Below, piece by piece: positions 61,283-64,000 of a stretch of 64,000 bases of DNA. Source of the stretch: JANRIG01 sp033765235 (GTDB lineage Bacteria; Bacteroidota; Bacteroidia; Cytophagales; UBA9547); contig JANRIG010000035.1 of assembly GCA_033765235.1 (NCBI GenBank), positions 33,242-97,241 on the forward strand, written 5' to 3'. The notes beneath the pieces were generated by a model. The model saw only the letters and a list, made by a program, of their open reading frames with translations, made no database searches and was not told the DNA's origin. Numbering within the stretch: the stretch's first letter is position 1; every line of letters starts with the position of its first letter. The translations under genes were made by a program, and so were the position numbers.

Positions 61283-64000
61283 ATGCAACTTTCACATAAT
61301 CAGACAATTACCCCCCCCCATTTTCTATTTATAAGTATATTTATGCTATGTATCAGTGTAGCTGTACAAGCCCAGTGGCAAGCCAATGCCCCTGCCAATA
61401 CCGTGCGGCTCAACAATGCTAACCTTGGGCGCAATGTATCGCTGGGTGGCACCATTGCAAACCACAAGCTGCAAGTAGAAGGCAATGCCCTTATTAATGG
61501 CAACCTCACCGCCACAGGAAGGATATTTGCCCCTAACGTACAATTTGCCAACTCAGTCATTAGCAACTCCACCCTCACTAATTCAGTAATTCACACCCTC
61601 ACTGTCACGGGCATTGGCAAAGTACAAACCTTACATTTTTTTGACGGTACCCATACCAACACCTGGCAGCCTGTAATCAACCTCACCGCTGCCATGACAG
61701 CCGCGCAAACCTCCATAGCAGGACTTAATTTACTCACTCAGTCATACACCAACTCACTCACCGGACTTGACACTCGACTTATATCTTTAGATGCCGGATA
61801 TACAGCTTCTTTTGCAGGACTAAACTTTGCGTACTCCCAGCTGCAAGCTGCCAATTCAAATCTTTATTCTACACTCTTCAATCTACAATCTTCCCTCAAC
61901 TCCGGCATCACCTTCACGGGTGCTACTTTTGATATATACACCCACGTGCAGGCGCAGTACAACGGAGGCAAGCCACTCCTGAGCCTCTCGCAATATGGCG
62001 AAATAAATTATAACAGCAGCCCATATATGAACTACAACAATATATACCTTACAGGCACAGGCAACTTTAGCAACAGCATAAGTTATGCAGACACCTTTGG
62101 CACCCTAGCGGGCATAGGAGGTCCTGCACTGTCAGGAGCCACAGGAGGCGTACTGGGCACCCGCCCCAGCTGGGACAATGCCCAAGGCAAGCCTGCCCTA
62201 AGCTGGGATGCCAATCAAAATGTAAAGGTACATGGTACATTCACTGCAAATGACGCTCAATTCACTAACTCAGTCATTCAAAACTCAGTCATTCACTCCC
62301 TCTCCCTTGGCGGCATAGCCATAGACCCTACCTCCCTCACTCTGTGGCAAAACGGTGGTTTCCAAGACCCTAACCAAGGCAATGTGTGGCTGGGGCAGCT
62401 GAGCAACGTGTGGAAACAAAAACTACAGCTGCATGCAGACGTGACAGAAATACCCGGGTGGGTAAGTGCCTGGCAAGGTATAAGTGTAGGAGGCAAACAC
62501 AAATATATAGCAGGAGGCCCTGACCTCATCAATGGCATGCCTGCCTATGGCATAGCCATGCACCCTACCACAGGCGTAGTGCAAGTGGCAGGATACAGTG
62601 GGCTTGATTTGCTTGATGGTAACACTAACACCCCTGCCATACGGATACGACATGGCAAAGTAGGCATAGGTGCATACCCTACCCCAAGTTCTGAAAAATT
62701 AGAAGTATTAGGCAATGTGAAAACTTCAGGGATAATAATAACCAATGGCGCAGGCACAGGAAAAGTACTCACTTCTGATGCCAATGGAGTAGCAAGCTGG
62801 AGTGATGGAAATCAAAATTCGTTTAATAAAATATATATGCCCGATAATTTGGCACAAAGAAAAGAGCTGAAATTTGAAATTCAAGACGATGGCTTGTTAA
62901 ACTATAAAAGAACAGACAGAAGTGGGCTAAGTTATGATTTATTTAAAGTAGACATAGAAGGTAGAGGTACTTTTAAAAGTAATTTAGATGTAGGAGGCAA
63001 CTTAAATGTAGGAGGTTACTTAAATGCGGGCAACTACACCAAAACAAGTGGACTAAAAATATATCCCGGGTACGACTGTTTAGATTGCCCCGAGTCGTGC
63101 GAGCAGGGTGCACAAGATTGTATCAACAGAGGTTGCTATTCAGGGCAAGGATGTGTATATCCCAGTGAAATAAAAAAAGGCGCGTCAATTGTCTTAGGCG
63201 CAGGCTATGAGGCTGAAAATATAAACTGGACGGCAAAAATCACCAACATACCATATGCAAATGGAGCAGGTGATTTTGTAATAGAAAAAAAAGAGGGCAG
63301 CACAGTAACAGAAAGATTTAGGATATATAATAATGGTAATGTACAGTTTAGAGGTGATATATTTGATAAAACAGGCAATAAGATTTCAGGTACTCCTATC
63401 ACCGACTATGTGCAGCTCACCCACACCCCCAACGGAGGCATAGGCTACTTTGCCATATCCCCGGGGTTCCATAGCTACGGCGTGTACGACTCCCAATTGG
63501 GCGACCTGGTTATCAGCAACTTTAACCCTACAGGCGCACAAAAAGGCGAGAACATATATATGTACAACAATGCACCCGGCAAAAAAATCATATTTGGCAC
63601 CACCGATGCCGCAGGCTTTACCCGCAGCGTAGCAGCCATAGACGGCAATGGCAATGTAGGCATAGGCACATTAGCTCCTGTAAGAAGTTTTCATGTTAAT
63701 TCACCTTCTGCAGATGGAGGCATAGCTGTATTTCAACACGGCAGTGCCCGACTGTTTATTGACAAAATTGCCAATGACAATATAAACTTTACTAACTACA
63801 AAACAGATGGCAGCTATGGCAACATCATACTTGCCCGCGACGGTGGCAAAGTAGTAATAGGTACCCGCACCCCTACTACAGACCCTGACTACAAGCTGGC
63901 AGTAGACGGCAAAATAGTAGGGCACGATGTAATAGCCTCGGCACCAACCAACTGGGCAGATTTTGTGTTTAGCAAAAACTACACCCTGCAAAGCCTTACA
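61283..64000 (+). CDS. Large secreted tail-fibre-like surface protein, 3' end outside window
   Basis: An open frame of 906 codons with no stop, running off the right edge. A signal peptide (residues 14-30, ending SVAVQA) is followed by a repetitive region with short NSVI-type motifs (FANSVISNSTLTNSVIHT; TNSVIQNSVIHS), a Cys-rich insert with six cysteines (599, 602, 606, 613, 618, 624), and a C-terminal region ending KLAVDGKIVGHDV...NWADFVFSKNYTL, typical of the last segment of Bacteroidota tail-fibre/adhesin-like proteins. Codons 10-13 contain a run of nine C. Composition is mosaic: GC-richer blocks alternate with AT-rich ones. Likely an adhesin or other cell-surface protein. Confidence 0.85.
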   Translation, partial: MQLSHNQTITPPHFLFISIFMLCISVAVQAQWQANAPANTVRLNNANLGRNVSLGGTIANHKLQVEGNALINGNLTATGRIFAPNVQFANSVISNSTLTNSVIHTLTVTGIGKVQTLHFFDGTHTNTWQPVINLTAAMTAAQTSIAGLNLLTQSYTNSLTGLDTRLISLDAGYTASFAGLNFAYSQLQAANSNLYSTLFNLQSSLNSGITFTGATFDIYTHVQAQYNGGKPLLSLSQYGEINYNSSPYMNYNNIYLTGTGNFSNSISYADTFGTLAGIGGPALSGATGGVLGTRPSWDNAQGKPALSWDANQNVKVHGTFTANDAQFTNSVIQNSVIHSLSLGGIAIDPTSLTLWQNGGFQDPNQGNVWLGQLSNVWKQKLQLHADVTEIPGWVSAWQGISVGGKHKYIAGGPDLINGMPAYGIAMHPTTGVVQVAGYSGLDLLDGNTNTPAIRIRHGKVGIGAYPTPSSEKLEVLGNVKTSGIIITNGAGTGKVLTSDANGVASWSDGNQNSFNKIYMPDNLAQRKELKFEIQDDGLLNYKRTDRSGLSYDLFKVDIEGRGTFKSNLDVGGNLNVGGYLNAGNYTKTSGLKIYPGYDCLDCPESCEQGAQDCINRGCYSGQGCVYPSEIKKGASIVLGAGYEAENINWTAKITNIPYANGAGDFVIEKKEGSTVTERFRIYNNGNVQFRGDIFDKTGNKISGTPITDYVQLTHTPNGGIGYFAISPGFHSYGVYDSQLGDLVISNFNPTGAQKGENIYMYNNAPGKKIIFGTTDAAGFTRSVAAIDGNGNVGIGTLAPVRSFHVNSPSADGGIAVFQHGSARLFIDKIANDNINFTNYKTDGSYGNIILARDGGKVVIGTRTPTTDPDYKLAVDGKIVGHDVIASAPTNWADFVFSKNYTLQSLT
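61311..61319 (+). repeat. Poly-C tract (nine C) in the surface-protein gene
   Basis: An uninterrupted run of nine C at codons 10-13 of the open frame, before the signal peptide hydrophobic core, in a genome where such C runs are otherwise not seen in this window. With nine C the long frame is open; gain or loss of one C would shift the frame. Homopolymer tracts like this mediate slipped-strand phase variation in other bacteria. Confidence 0.75.

Noticed and set aside
61300..61578. Minus-strand open frames inside the surface-protein gene (also 62293-62784, 63701-63991)
   Set aside because: They are shadows of the 906-codon plus-strand frame, which has a signal peptide and a recognisable end; codon use supports the plus strand.

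Overview
The window is a 64 kb stretch of a Bacteroidota chromosome, probably from the Chitinophagales or Sphingobacteriales side. The evidence is the gene order rplX to rplQ followed by carA, promoters of the TTG-N17-23-TAnnTTTG type, almost no Shine-Dalgarno sequences, a NagB-PIG-L fusion, GSCFA, WbqC, DUF2795 and PorT-like proteins, and AT-rich DNA. The genus cannot be fixed from sequence alone. Most genes are intact housekeeping genes; accessory content lies around 25-26 kb, 29-31 kb, 36 kb and from 61 kb to the right edge.

Layout. 1-9.2 kb: the downstream part of the S10/spc/alpha ribosomal operon (L24 tail, L5, S14, S8, L6, L18, S5, L30, L15, SecY, Map, IF-1, L36, S13, S11, S4, RpoA, L17), closed by a strong terminator, then carA. 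10.5-19.1 kb: a PagL-like outer-membrane lipid A deacylase, a circularly permuted ATP-grasp/alpha-E pair, type B L31, a PyrR-like phosphoribosyltransferase, a DUF1080 protein, Lnt, a TerB-like protein and a PorT-like barrel. 19.3-25.0 kb: a compact minus-strand molybdenum-cofactor operon (moeA, tauE-like, mogA, mobA-moaD fusion, moeB-rhodanese, moaE, moaCB fusion). 25.1-25.9 kb: a HEPN/MNT toxin-antitoxin-type pair whose HEPN gene has an in-frame TAG. 26-29.3 kb: queA, a GSCFA protein and rplI-rpsR-rpsF. 29.4-31.4 kb: a frameshifted subtilase pseudogene flanked by hairpin elements. 31.4-43.6 kb: a nagB-PIG-L fusion with a divergent AraC regulator, guaA, bioD, a CheY-like regulator, a Bacteroidota-type helical-repeat protein, a porin plus ammonium transporter, a YdjC-like deacetylase and a small lipoprotein. 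43.8-52.2 kb: DUF58, DUF2795, DUF349, a GH63-like glucosidase, a YifB/ComM ATPase and a secreted zinc phospholipase/nuclease. 52.4-60.7 kb: tRNA-Thr with bioA directly behind it, ilvC, a desaturase strikingly like eukaryotic dihydroceramide delta-4 desaturase, infC (apparently starting at ATT) with rpmI and rplT, wbqC, and clpC. 61.3 kb to the right edge: a very long open reading frame for an exported tail-fibre-like surface protein, with a run of nine C in its first codons.

The most interesting items are the poly-C tract in the surface-protein gene (a candidate phase-variation switch), the eukaryote-like sphingolipid desaturase, the MobA-MoaD fusion inside the cofactor operon, the infC ATT start, the broken HEPN/MNT pair, and a recurring arrangement in which the -7 promoter box lies only a few bases before a start codon (guaA, DUF349, moeA, pagL-like), suggesting leaderless mRNAs.
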